Part shown: piece after piece, positions 18,115-25,916 of the stretch
Layout of the letters: each line of letters begins with the position of its first letter
Numbering within the stretch: the stretch's first letter is position 1
Origin: a bacterium
GTDB lineage: Bacteria > Zhuqueibacterota > Zhuqueibacteria > Zhuqueibacterales > Zhuqueibacteraceae
DNA length: 64,000 nucleotides
Reading direction: 5' to 3'
Assembly (NCBI GenBank): GCA_023150945.1
Contig: JAKLJX010000004.1
Coordinates: forward strand, 186,001-250,000
The notes under the pieces: model-generated
What the model was told of the DNA's origin: nothing
Databases searched by the model: none
What the model saw: the letters and a program-made list of their open reading frames with translations, nothing else
Made by a program: the position numbers and the translations under genes

Positions 18115-19497
18115 TCAAAAACCGACTTGCACACGGGAAAGCAGGGCCTTTTCGTCCGGCCGGTCACCGTTGGCAGCGCCGCCGGTGAAAGCTGTCTGCT
18201 CATAATTCAAAACCACTTTGACGTTGCGGTTCAAATACCAATTCAAACCCAAGGCCCAGGCCTTCGCCTGCTGCGCTGCACTTTGAGGATTGGCAAACAC
18301 CGGAAAAGCGTCGGGGTCGACTTCCAGTACGTTGTAGCGCGCCACGATTTCAAAGCTGCCCAAGACTCCGTGAACGCGATCGAACGTCTTCAAAGGCGTC
18401 AGGCCCTTGTAGGCAGCCGCTTCACCGGTAAGCGAGTAGGAGGCGGCCAACTGCCAGGCGCGATGTTCGAGCTCGGCGGACAGGCTGCCGCGCGTGACCT
18501 GATGCCGCGCAATCACGTATTCTCCCAGAACGCCCAGGCGGCCCCAACTGTAGTAGCCTTGCGGCGAGAGCCGCTGAATTTCGCCGTTGGCAATGACGGT
18601 GCCAGCAGCTGTACCGTCGGCGCGATAGCGAAAGAGCGATTGCTGCGCGGGGGTGTTGTAGCTCGGCAGGTTGGGCGAGGCCGGCGTGCCTTGCTGCGTG
18701 CCCTTGGTCACAGCGAGGCCGAGGCCCAGTTGCCGCAGCGCTGGCCAATTGGTTTTGGTGAAAGGAGAGAGCCACAGGCGAGCGGCGAGGTCTTTGCTGT
18801 CGTAGCTATCGCTGTCGCCGCTGCCGCCATCGACGACGCCGTTGAAGACACCGGCCATGTAGTTCACCACGCCGCCGGCCAAATCACCGTGCAATTGCAC
18901 GCCGAGATCGCGATTGGGCACGAGGTTGTTGGGCAGGCCGCGTTCGATGAACAGCAGGTTGGTGGGGGATTGCAGACGTTCGAGGCCAAAGGGCGTTTTG
19001 AATTTACCGGCTTTGAATTTGAGCTGCGGCCACAGCCGCGCATCGAGGAAGAAATCCTGCAGCACCAGCCGGCTGCCGGCAAAATCGGGCATGAATTTGA
19101 AGTCGAAGATCTTGTTGAGCGTGCCTTCGAGCAGGAAGCGCATGCGGCGGTTGACGAGGGTGTTGGGGTTGGCTGCCGCGGCATCATCGAGGAAAAAGCG
19201 TCCATCGAGTTGGCTGTGCGCGCGCAGCCGCAGCAGAAACGCGGAGTCAGCGGACTTCAGGGAGAAACCGTCCTTGCCCGCAATCAGCACCGGTGCGGCT
19301 TTGGCTTGCGCGGCAGCTTCTTCCCGGGCGAGTTCCCATTTGCGCTCCAGGATGCGTTGCTTTTGATCCAGCTCTTGCCAGCGTTGCTGCCAGGCCGAAT
19401 CGGGAGGGGTGAGGGATTGTCCGCGCAGCGGGACAGCACTGCCGGCCAGGGCCGCGAGCAGCAGTCCGCTCAGGCACACAAACAGGCGATTTTTCAT
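18115..19497 (-). CDS. OprP/OprO-type anion-selective porin
   Basis: A 460-residue outer-membrane porin of the Porin_O_P family. A signal peptide (VCLSGLLLAALAGSAVPLRGQ) is followed by a coiled, charged segment (WQELDQKQRILERKWELAREE) as in trimeric OprP relatives, then a barrel with RMRFLLEGTLNKIFDFKFMPDF, KFKTPFGLERLQSPTNLLFIERGLPN and a C-terminal strand ending VGF. OprP and OprO conduct phosphate or polyphosphate; here the gene lies between yezD and sbp on one strand, so I infer that it admits sulfate or another sulfur oxyanion across the outer membrane. Such a porin inside a sulfate operon is less usual than the inner-membrane components. Confidence 0.9.
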   Translation of the reverse strand: MKNRLFVCLSGLLLAALAGSAVPLRGQSLTPPDSAWQQRWQELDQKQRILERKWELAREEAAAQAKAAPVLIAGKDGFSLKSADSAFLLRLRAHSQLDGRFFLDDAAAANPNTLVNRRMRFLLEGTLNKIFDFKFMPDFAGSRLVLQDFFLDARLWPQLKFKAGKFKTPFGLERLQSPTNLLFIERGLPNNLVPNRDLGVQLHGDLAGGVVNYMAGVFNGVVDGGSGDSDSYDSKDLAARLWLSPFTKTNWPALRQLGLGLAVTKGTQQGTPASPNLPSYNTPAQQSLFRYRADGTAAGTVIANGEIQRLSPQGYYSWGRLGVLGEYVIARHQVTRGSLSAELEHRAWQLAASYSLTGEAAAYKGLTPLKTFDRVHGVLGSFEIVARYNVLEVDPDAFPVFANPQSAAQQAKAWALGLNWYLNRNVKVVLNYEQTAFTGGAANGDRPDEKALLSRVQVGF

Positions 19498-19640
19498 CTC
19501 GTGTCTCCGGTTGCAGGGAGACTTCCGGTGGCCCGGTCAGTTCGCCAATCGAGGGGCATTGGGAATTGTAACTGCCGGCCGAGTTGCCTCCAGCCTTCTG
19601 GTCGGCGCGCCGGCGGCCTTGCATTCTTGTACAGCCCGGT

Positions 19641-19841
19641 TCACCTGCCTTTCTTGCGGGTTGCGGTTTCCAGGCGAATCTTCTCCTTGCGCTCGATTTG
19701 CACCACCTGAGCGTCGTGAATGATGATCTCCACCGAACCAAAGCGAATGCCTTGCAGCGCATTGCAGATGGTCTGGGCCAGGTCGTACTCCGGCGGAGCG
19801 AGCGCGGGGGCGGGGGTTCGGGCAGAATCAGCGGCACACAT
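19641..19841 (-). CDS. YezD-like small protein (DUF2292)
   Basis: A 66-residue cytosolic protein whose core, ALQGIRFGSVEIIIHDAQVVQIERKEKIRL, matches the pattern of the DUF2292/YezD family: a short helix, a beta-hairpin and the ending VVQIE..EK.R. Members are commonly found beside sulfate uptake or cysteine genes, as here, where it is the first gene of the sulfate operon; no biochemical role is established that I can state. GAAGGAG precedes ATG 19841, six to seven bases upstream. The preceding 60 bases contain a perfect palindrome that is probably its operator. Confidence 0.85.
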   Translation of the reverse strand: MCAADSARTPAPALAPPEYDLAQTICNALQGIRFGSVEIIIHDAQVVQIERKEKIRLETATRKKGR

Positions 19842-19861
19842 GGTCGGCTCCTTCTAAGCGA

Positions 19862-19888
19862 TTTACTCTATATGCTTTGTAGAGTAAA
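19862..19888. promoter_or_regulatory. palindromic operator, probable Rrf2 site
   Basis: TTTACTCTA (19862-19870) and TAGAGTAAA (19880-19888) are exact inverted repeats separated by nine bases. The element lies between the rrf2 stop and the yezD start, and on the minus strand TATAGA, a possible -10, lies within its right half. That arrangement would let a bound dimer block transcription of yezD, porin and the sulfate transporter genes. Assignment to the adjacent Rrf2 regulator is inference from position. A half-site variant, TTTAGTCTA, appears at 20375-20383 in front of rrf2 itself. Confidence 0.7.
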
Positions 19889-19901
19889 GCAAGAAAAAAA
19901 A

Positions 19902-20363
19902 TCAGTGGCGGCGGGTTTTCTTCGCCTTGCCGTTGGTTTTCGACTGGGAGATCTTGCCCAGCATGTCGGCCAGGCTGGTACCGTCCAAAATCGTCGCGGT
20001 GGAATCGCGCACTTCTTTCATCACCAGCCGGATGCCGCAGGTGGCTTCGTCGCGGCATTCCTCGCATTTGCGGTAGGCGGTCTGGCTGACGCAGGGCAGG
20101 GGCGCGAGCGGGCCATCGACCAGGCGGATCACGTGGCCCAGGCTGATCTCCGCAGGGGGTTTGCCCAGGAAATAGCCGCCGCCCTTGCCTTTCTTGCTTT
20201 GCAGCACGCCGTGGTTCTTCAAATCCAGCAGGATGAGTTCGAGGAATTTTTTGGGAATGTTTTCTTTCTCCGCCAGCTCGGAGATGAGGGTGGGGCCGTG
20301 CTCGTAGTGCCGCGCCAGGTATTGCAGCGCCTGCAGGGCGTATTTTGCCTTTTTGGAAAGCAC
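19902..20363 (-). CDS. Rrf2-family transcriptional regulator (CymR/IscR-like)
   Basis: A 153-residue winged-helix regulator. The N-terminus LSKKAKYALQALQYLARH and recognition region ISELAEKENIPKKFLELILLDLKNHGVLQSKKGKGGGYFL are diagnostic of Rrf2 proteins. Cysteines at about 91, 100, 103 and 109 (PCVSQTAYRKCEECRDEATC) could ligate an iron-sulfur cluster or sense thiols, as in IscR-type members; CymR-type members instead control cysteine synthesis with CysK. Its position at the head of a sulfate-uptake operon suggests a sulfur-responsive repressor. I choose GTG 20363, which starts the protein at the canonical (M)LSKKAKYAL; a TTG two codons upstream is an alternative. Confidence 0.9.
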   Translation of the reverse strand: MLSKKAKYALQALQYLARHYEHGPTLISELAEKENIPKKFLELILLDLKNHGVLQSKKGKGGGYFLGKPPAEISLGHVIRLVDGPLAPLPCVSQTAYRKCEECRDEATCGIRLVMKEVRDSTATILDGTSLADMLGKISQSKTNGKAKKTRRH

Positions 20364-20614
20364 GATCAAACCTATTTAGTCTATCTATCTGGTACTGTTT
20401 TGAGCATACACAAATCGCGGCGGAATGTCAAGCGGTTTTTTGTCTTTTTTTGCGGCCGGTTGGGGAGAAAAAAGGAAGCAGCGGCACTGCGCACCGTGGC
20501 TGGCCGGCGCCGGGCAGGGGCGAGAAATTGTTCCTGGGGAGCGCAGTCCGCCCGCAGCCACGCGCCAAGTTGGACGGTTGTCGGCCGGGAGAGCAAAATG
20601 TCCCGTGCAAACCC

Positions 20615-20890
20615 TCACGCCGGCCCGGGCTGGCGCGTCTGCACGTAGGCCACGATCGCGCCGGCGATTTCCGCAAACGTGCGATTGACAACCTGGGGGC
20701 CGAGGCTGTTCAAGTCAATCTCGCTGGCGAGCTGCAATTCCTCCTCCAAATAGACCAGAAACTCCACCACGTCCAGACTATCCTGCAGCAGACGGGTCAC
20801 GACTTGCTCACCCAAGGTATTCACCACTTCGGCCGGCTGGCTCTTGGCGAAGTAGGCTTTCATCTTTTCCATCACCACTGCCTGATCCAT
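20615..20890 (-). CDS. acyl carrier protein-like protein
   Basis: A 91-residue four-helix carrier protein. The pantetheine attachment serine lies in DSLDVVEFLVYLEEEL (about residue 38), the standard DSL motif, with acidic helix II following, and the last helix FAEIAGAIVAYVQTR. Compared with housekeeping AcpP the N-terminus is divergent and the sequence less acidic, pointing to a dedicated carrier. It begins one base after the stop of the ketoacyl-synthase-like gene on the same strand and is presumably its substrate carrier, holding an acyl or polyketide intermediate as a thioester. Confidence 0.85.
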   Translation of the reverse strand: MDQAVVMEKMKAYFAKSQPAEVVNTLGEQVVTRLLQDSLDVVEFLVYLEEELQLASEIDLNSLGPQVVNRTFAEIAGAIVAYVQTRQPGPA

Positions 20891-20891
20891 A

Positions 20892-21950
20892 TCATCTCAC
20901 CTTTCTCACACGTCCGTAAACGACATTGAAGCCCGCGCCCATAGAGAGCAGGTTGATGGCGCGGCCCACCGGCGTGGCCGTTGCCAGTTCCTGCAGGATG
21001 AAAATAATGCTGGCGCTGCTCATGTTGGAGTATTGGCGATAATGTGCCAGCGAGGGTTGCATCGCTGCAGAAGGAATGCCGAGCTTGCGGCTCAATCGCA
21101 CCAGCAACGCAATGCCGGCGGGATGAATCGCCCAACGCGGCTCTTCCTGCCATGCCGCCTCGCTGGCCGCCAGGGCGTTGACGACGAACTCACGCACCTG
21201 GTTGTTGAAGGTTTGCTCGTCAGCGAGCGCAAAGGTGTAATAATCGCGATAATCCCAGCGTATGAGATCGAACCCCTGCGGCGCCTGCTGCACATAATGC
21301 ATATCCTCCAGCGCCAGCGCCATCTCACCAAACCCCGGAGAAGGGGAGAGCCACACCGCCGCGGCGCCATCGCCGAAAGTGCAGTTGCCCTGCCAGGTGT
21401 CGGGCTGGGTGCTGGTGACGTCGGCGAGCGTGGAAGGCAGTTCCACCGTCAGCACCAGCAGATGCTGGAGAGAATCCTGCAGCGAGCGGGCAAGCTGCAG
21501 CGCTTTCAAACTGCCCGTGCAACCGACATTGCCGAGGTCGATCATGAGCGTGTCGCGGCGAATGCAATCGGTCAAACGTTGCGCCAGGCGATAGCTCAAG
21601 CCGGGCATGAGATTGCCGGTGGAGGTGGTGGTGATGACGGCATCGAAGCTCACGCCTGCGGCGCGCACCGCCGGCGCGAGCTTCCCGGCGAGCGCCGCCA
21701 CCGCTGTTGCCGCGCCCGACTCGAAGGTCGCCGCGCGCGCGGCAAAACGGCGCATGGCGCTGTAATCCGCAGCAAAACGATGGCGCGTGCGCCGGCCCAC
21801 GAGCGAGTAATGAACGAAGTTGCGCAACTCCTCCAGCTTGTCGTTTGCCAGAGGCAATGCCGCCAGAAAAGGTTCGAATTCGGCGCGCAGCGTCTCGTTC
21901 TCGACGGGCTGGCCGAGCGGCGCAGTGAAGATTTGGTTGAGGTAGCGCAT
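20892..21950 (-). CDS. FabH/type III polyketide synthase-like condensing enzyme
   Basis: A 352-residue thiolase-fold protein. The Cys-His-Asn triad of FabH and chalcone-synthase-type enzymes is intact: Cys144 in NVGCTGSLKAL, His276 in WAIHPAGIALL and Asn309 in YSNMSSAS. GNCTFGDGAAAVWLS matches the domain's conserved Gly-rich region. The YSNMSSAS context is closer to type III polyketide synthases (GNMSSA) than to typical FabH. Paired with a dedicated ACP one base away, it probably condenses an acyl starter with a malonyl or related unit to make a special acyl chain. ATG 21950 has GGAAGAGAG upstream; an extended frame to 22076 is not protein-like. Product unknown. Confidence 0.85.
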   Translation of the reverse strand: MRYLNQIFTAPLGQPVENETLRAEFEPFLAALPLANDKLEELRNFVHYSLVGRRTRHRFAADYSAMRRFAARAATFESGAATAVAALAGKLAPAVRAAGVSFDAVITTTSTGNLMPGLSYRLAQRLTDCIRRDTLMIDLGNVGCTGSLKALQLARSLQDSLQHLLVLTVELPSTLADVTSTQPDTWQGNCTFGDGAAAVWLSPSPGFGEMALALEDMHYVQQAPQGFDLIRWDYRDYYTFALADEQTFNNQVREFVVNALAASEAAWQEEPRWAIHPAGIALLVRLSRKLGIPSAAMQPSLAHYRQYSNMSSASIIFILQELATATPVGRAINLLSMGAGFNVVYGRVRKVR

Positions 21951-22307
21951 CCGCGTGCACTCTCTTCCGGTTGCGGTGGAAAGCCAATCCCAAGTCTTCG
22001 GCAGGAGAACGCGGCGGCGGCATTCGGCTGCCAGCTCAGATTCGGCGCTGCGAATATAACACAAATCCCGCGGCATGCAACTACGAACTCCGCGCCGCGC
22101 AGCGCCGGCGCACGGGCAACTTCCACTTGCTTCCGAGACGCGAATTTCATATCATTGCGCCACTTTGCCCGGTTATCCGATCACCACCAGCGACGAACTC
22201 ATCCCCACTGACCGGCCGGGCTGTGCGGCAATTGACGGACTCTTGCTCGCGACTTCCAACCAACAGGCTGCGGCGCCTTCATCCGCCGTCGCGAAAAAGC
22301 TGGAATA
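21951..22307. other. divergent intergenic region
   Basis: Upstream region shared by the minus-strand condensing enzyme gene and the plus-strand redox/lipid operon. No gene of its own is apparent. A candidate promoter for the plus-strand operon is given separately. I see no clear promoter for the condensing enzyme. Confidence 0.4.
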
Positions 22308-22336
22308 TTGACGGACAACGCCAGCGTTCATGAAAT
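22308..22336 (+). promoter_or_regulatory. candidate sigma70-type promoter of the redox/lipid operon
   Basis: TTGACG (22308-22313), a 17-base spacer and TGAAAT (22331-22336). A 12-bp perfect palindrome, ATGCCCGGGCAT (22343-22354), falls at the expected transcription start and could be an operator. The first gene starts at 22414. Promoter assignment by eye is tentative in this phylum. Confidence 0.4.
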
Positions 22337-22413
22337 GACATCATGCCCGGGCATCTTTCCTGCGTTTGCTTTGTTTGGATTCGAATCAACGTTTCGCCGG
22401 AGTCTTTGACTGC

Positions 22414-22704
22414 ATGGATACACTTTGGGCGACCTGGCTGGTGAGAATTGCAGGCCTCTACCTGGCACTCGGTTTCGCATTCGCCATTCCTTTCCTCATA
22501 ATCGGTGTGAACAAAATCGATGCGGCTGCCCGCGGCTCGGGTTGGGGATTTCGCCTGATCATCATCCCCGGTACCATCGCGCTGTGGCCGTTGCTGTTGT
22601 GGCGCTGGCTTGCGGGAGCCAAAACGCCGCCCGAGGAAAACAATCCGCATCGCGCCGCTGCGCGCCGGCGCAGCGCCCCGGCCGGCAAGGAGGCTGCGTC
22701 ATGA
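22414..22704 (+). CDS. small membrane protein, first gene of the redox/lipid operon
   Basis: A 96-residue protein with two transmembrane helices (WLVRIAGLYLALGFAFAIPFLIIGV and WGFRLIIIPGTIALWPLLLWRWL) and an Arg-rich cytoplasmic tail (RAAARRRSAPAGK). No family recognised. Its stop overlaps the next start as ATGA (22701-22704), so it is translationally coupled to the following gene and probably belongs to the same membrane complex as the ferric-reductase-like protein two genes on. ATG 22414 begins MDTLWATWLV; the frame's upstream part is not membrane-like. Confidence 0.7.
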   Translation: MDTLWATWLVRIAGLYLALGFAFAIPFLIIGVNKIDAAARGSGWGFRLIIIPGTIALWPLLLWRWLAGAKTPPEENNPHRAAARRRSAPAGKEAAS

Positions 22705-23210
22705 TTCAGCCGCTGCGGCAGCGCCACTATCAACTCATGCGAATCATGGCCGTCGGGTTGCCCTTGCTTTTTCTGGCGGGATTGGCGGTGCGGCATGCAC
22801 CCTTGCCGCAAGAGGTTCCGGCGCTGTTGATCAATGAAATCCCTGCCTTTCCCAAAATGCTGTTGGAGCGAGACAACCTCTGGCCCGGGCAGAGTATCAT
22901 GACGCGCGTCAGCGCCGACCGCATTCCGCCGCAGCGGTTGGTGATCGAACTGCAGCCTCGCCGCGATCTCATCGCGCCCGACGTGCTGGTGTACTGGTGC
23001 GAGGCGAGCGTCCCAGTTACAAAACAATTGCCGGAGACGGCCCATTTGCTGGGCGGCCTCTCCGGCAAACATCTGCGCCGTTTTGCGCTGCCGCCGGCCG
23101 CGTTGAGTGCCGACGGCAAGATGATGCTTTACAGCTTGGCACATCAGCAAATCGTGGCCACTGCGATCCTGCCCACTGCGACGCTGGTGCGCGCCGGGAG
23201 GCTGCCATGA
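22701..23210 (+). CDS. membrane-anchored periplasmic protein of unknown function
   Basis: A 169-residue protein with one N-terminal helix (IMAVGLPLLFLAGLAV) and a beta-rich periplasmic domain (LWPGQSIMTRVSADRIPPQRLVIELQPR, DVLVYWCEA, GKMMLYSLAHQQIVA). A single cysteine (YWCEA) is present; no heme or metal motif. No family recognised. Start and stop both overlap neighbours by ATGA, so it is stoichiometrically coupled with the small membrane protein before and the ferric-reductase/Rieske fusion after it. That suggests an accessory subunit of a membrane electron-transfer complex. Confidence 0.7.
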   Translation: MIQPLRQRHYQLMRIMAVGLPLLFLAGLAVRHAPLPQEVPALLINEIPAFPKMLLERDNLWPGQSIMTRVSADRIPPQRLVIELQPRRDLIAPDVLVYWCEASVPVTKQLPETAHLLGGLSGKHLRRFALPPAALSADGKMMLYSLAHQQIVATAILPTATLVRAGRLP

Positions 23211-24241
23211 GCCTCGCCTACCGTGCGGTTTCCTGGAACCGGCAAAAACGCCTCTACGACATTGTGCTGCTCGTCGGCTTGGTGCTCTATCTCGCGGTCT
23301 TCCTCGCGGCCGGGCTGCGATGGCATCCGCAGGCAACCATCGAGACGCTCATCATCCGGGCGTTGGGCACTGGGGCCTTGCTGTTGTTGCATGTCATTCT
23401 CGCGATTGGCCCGCTGTGCCGCTTAAACCCGCGCTTTCTCCCTTTGTTGTACAATCGCCGGCATCTGGGCGTGACCATGTTTGTGCTCGGCCTCGGACAT
23501 GCCGTCTTCTCCCTGGTGCAGTTTCATGCGTTGGGCGATCTCAATCCGCTGGTCAGTCTGTTGGTGGGCAACACGCGCTATGCGAGCTTGAGCGGATTTC
23601 CTTTTGAGATGCTTGGCCTGCTCGGTCTCCTCATTTTCTTCTTGATGGCCGCCACCAGTCATGATTTCTGGCTGGCGCAGCTCACTGCGCCGGCGTGGAA
23701 GAAATTGCATATGCTGGTTTATCCGGCCTACGGCTTGATCGTCATGCACGTCACGCTTGGTGCCTTGCAGGCGGAAACCAATCCCATGCTCGCGGCCGTG
23801 GTGGCGGTTGGCCTGGTCATGGTGTTGAGTCTGCATTACGCGGCCGGCCGCAAGGAGAGACGGCGCGATCAGGAAACACGTGAACCCGATGCCGAAGGTT
23901 TCGTGGAGGTGTGCCAGGCCGGCGATATTCCGGAGAAACGCGCGTTGGTATTCTCCCTCGGCGGCGAGCGCGTTGCGGTGTTCCGATATGACGGTCGGGT
24001 CTCGGCGGCTTCGAATGTCTGCCAGCATCAGAACGGCCCGTTGGGCGAAGGCCGCATCATTGACGGCTGTATCACCTGTCCCTGGCATGGGTATCAGTAT
24101 TTGCCCGAGACCGGTGCCTCGCCACCGCCCTTCACCGAGAAAGTTCCCACTTTCACCGTCCGTGTGCGGCGCGGCCGGGTTTTCGTCAATACCACACCGA
24201 ATCCGCCGGGGACGCGCGTGGCCCCGGCCTTGATCAATTGA
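23207..24241 (+). CDS. ferric-reductase-like membrane protein fused to a Rieske domain
   Basis: A 344-residue fusion. The N-terminal 220 residues form about six helices of the ferric reductase-like/YedZ-MsrQ type, with candidate heme ligands in LLLHVILAIGP, GHAVFSLVQFH and MLVYPAYGLIVMHVT. After a charged linker (GRKERRRDQETREPD) comes a Rieske [2Fe-2S] domain of about 100 residues with CQH and CPWH ligand motifs (SNVCQHQNGPL, CITCPWHGYQY). It would pass electrons between a membrane heme pathway and a soluble cluster. The fusion is unusual: MsrQ normally works with MsrP and Rieske domains with oxygenases or cytochrome bc. Translation is coupled to the previous gene (ATGA). Confidence 0.88.
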   Translation: MSLAYRAVSWNRQKRLYDIVLLVGLVLYLAVFLAAGLRWHPQATIETLIIRALGTGALLLLHVILAIGPLCRLNPRFLPLLYNRRHLGVTMFVLGLGHAVFSLVQFHALGDLNPLVSLLVGNTRYASLSGFPFEMLGLLGLLIFFLMAATSHDFWLAQLTAPAWKKLHMLVYPAYGLIVMHVTLGALQAETNPMLAAVVAVGLVMVLSLHYAAGRKERRRDQETREPDAEGFVEVCQAGDIPEKRALVFSLGGERVAVFRYDGRVSAASNVCQHQNGPLGEGRIIDGCITCPWHGYQYLPETGASPPPFTEKVPTFTVRVRRGRVFVNTTPNPPGTRVAPALIN

Positions 24242-24261
24242 GTGAAAGCAGAGGTGCGTGC

Positions 24262-25047
24262 GTGGCGAGTGTAGATCGTGCGGAGGAATTTTACATCGGC
24301 TATCTGCCGAAAGCGCCGCGACGCCAGGCGTTTTTTATGGCGGGCGTGGTGTTTGTCCTGTTCCTGCTGGCGGCAGGAGTAGCGGCGGTGCTGGTGCGCG
24401 GCCAAAATCCCTTTGCGCCCAGCGTGTTTGAATATCTCATGCCACGCGCGATGCAGGGTATTGTCGTCGCTTCGCCCTATCCCGCGCTGCTGGTCTTGCG
24501 GCCGGGTTTGCCCGGCGAGGCGGTGCCGCTGTCGCGTTATCATCTCGTGGCGGAAGGCAAGCATGGCGCGCAGCAGGCGCTGGCCGGATGGGAAGGCAAA
24601 GCCGTCCGGCTGCGGGGCACGCTGATCCATCGCGACAACCAAACTTTGCTGGAGGTGGTGCCCGGCTCGATCACTGCCCTCAGCACCGCGGATCCGGCGC
24701 TCACGGCGCGGGCGGATTCCTTGCCGGCCTATTCGCTCGGCACCTTCACTCTCGCGGGCGAAATCGTCGACAGCAAATGCTACTTTGGGGTGATGAAACC
24801 CGGCGAGCTGAAAACCCATCGCGCCTGCGCCGTGCGCTGCATCAGCGGCGGCATTCCGCCGGTGTTCGTCGTGCGCGATCAGGACGGCAATGCCGTCTAT
24901 CTTTTTCTGGTTTCCGCGCAAGGCCGCAGCGTGAACGCGGAAATTCTGGCCATGATCGCAGAGCCGCTGGTCATCAGCGGCGAAATCATTCAACAAGGTG
25001 ATTTTTTGATGCTGCGTGCCGATCCCAAGACCTACCGCCGTTCCTAG
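24262..25047 (+). CDS. membrane-anchored protein with a cysteine-rich conserved core
   Basis: About 261 residues. One transmembrane helix (FFMAGVVFVLFLLAAGVAAVLV) is followed by an extracytoplasmic part in which KAVRLRGTLIHRDNQTLLEV looks like an OB-type strand set and IVDSKCYFGVMKPGELKTHRACAVRCISGGIPPVFVV is a compact Cys/His core with Cys, His, Cys and Cys spaced to bind a metal or form disulfides. I do not recognise a named family. Start is uncertain: GTG 24262 follows AGAGG by seven bases, while a TTG at 24238 overlaps the previous stop. As the neighbour of a Rieske fusion it could be the terminal acceptor or assembly factor of that redox complex. Confidence 0.75.
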   Translation: MASVDRAEEFYIGYLPKAPRRQAFFMAGVVFVLFLLAAGVAAVLVRGQNPFAPSVFEYLMPRAMQGIVVASPYPALLVLRPGLPGEAVPLSRYHLVAEGKHGAQQALAGWEGKAVRLRGTLIHRDNQTLLEVVPGSITALSTADPALTARADSLPAYSLGTFTLAGEIVDSKCYFGVMKPGELKTHRACAVRCISGGIPPVFVVRDQDGNAVYLFLVSAQGRSVNAEILAMIAEPLVISGEIIQQGDFLMLRADPKTYRRS

Positions 25048-25106
25048 CGCCGTACGAGCATTTGCCGGTTTCTTCAAAATTGAATCACGGTCGTGAGAGA
25101 ACTGCA

Positions 25107-25916
25107 ATGACCCTGACGCGCCTGGCCCAAACCTTTCCGCCCTTCCCGGAACTGCTGCCTCCGCTCGAGATTGCCGAAGGCAACTATCTCCTGCGTTTTG
25201 CCCGCAGCGAAGCCGAGTTGGATGCCGTTCTGAAACTGCGCTTCGAGGTGTTCAATCTCGAGCTCGGCGAAGGATTGGATTCCTCCTACGACACGTTTCG
25301 CGATCAGGATGAATTCGATCTGCGCTGCCACCATTTGATGGTGCTGGATCGGTCGCTGCAGCAGGTGATCGGCACCTATCGCATGCAGACGCTCGCCATG
25401 GCGGGCGGCAGCGCGGGATTCTATTCTGCCGGCGAATACGATCTCACCGGCTTTCCGGCCGGCGTTTTGGAAAACGCGGTCGAGGTTGGCCGGGCATGCG
25501 TCGCAAAGCCGCACCGCAATGCCCGCGTGCTTTATTTGCTCTGGCGCGGCCTGGCCGCGTACCTGACTTGCAATCGCAAGCGTTATTTGTTCGGCTGCTG
25601 TTCGCTCACCAGCCAGGACCCGGCCGAAGGCAAGCGCGTCATGGATCATCTCACCGCCAACCAGCACGTGCAGCCGGACTTTTTGCTGCAGCCGCAACCC
25701 GGTTACGTTTGCTACGGAAGCGACTTCACCGCCGGCCCCGGCGCCGTTCACCTGCCACGGCTCATGAAGATCTACCTCGTCTATGGCGCGAAGATCTGCA
25801 GTCTGCCGGCGCTGGATCGCGCCTTCAAGACCATCGACTATCTCACCTTCCTCGATGTCGCCACGCTCGATGAAGCCACCCGCAGATTTTTCTTCCGCAA
25901 GCAATTCGCCCCATGA
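25107..25916 (+). CDS. olsB: OlsB-like N-acyltransferase (ornithine-lipid first step)
   Basis: A 269-residue GNAT-fold protein of the hemolysin-like/OlsB group. LRFEVFNLELGEGLDSSYDTFRDQDEFD and NAVEVGRACVAKPHRNARVLYLLWRGLAAYL are the diagnostic segments. OlsB uses acyl-ACP to N-acylate ornithine (or another amino acid), giving a lyso-lipid. Here it precedes an OlsA/PlsC-like gene with ATGA overlap, the usual OlsB-OlsA pairing, so an ornithine or related amino-acid lipid is the likely product. The ATG at 25107 has GAGAGAAC upstream. Relatives differ in amino acid preference, so ornithine is inferred. Confidence 0.85.
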   Translation: MTLTRLAQTFPPFPELLPPLEIAEGNYLLRFARSEAELDAVLKLRFEVFNLELGEGLDSSYDTFRDQDEFDLRCHHLMVLDRSLQQVIGTYRMQTLAMAGGSAGFYSAGEYDLTGFPAGVLENAVEVGRACVAKPHRNARVLYLLWRGLAAYLTCNRKRYLFGCCSLTSQDPAEGKRVMDHLTANQHVQPDFLLQPQPGYVCYGSDFTAGPGAVHLPRLMKIYLVYGAKICSLPALDRAFKTIDYLTFLDVATLDEATRRFFFRKQFAP

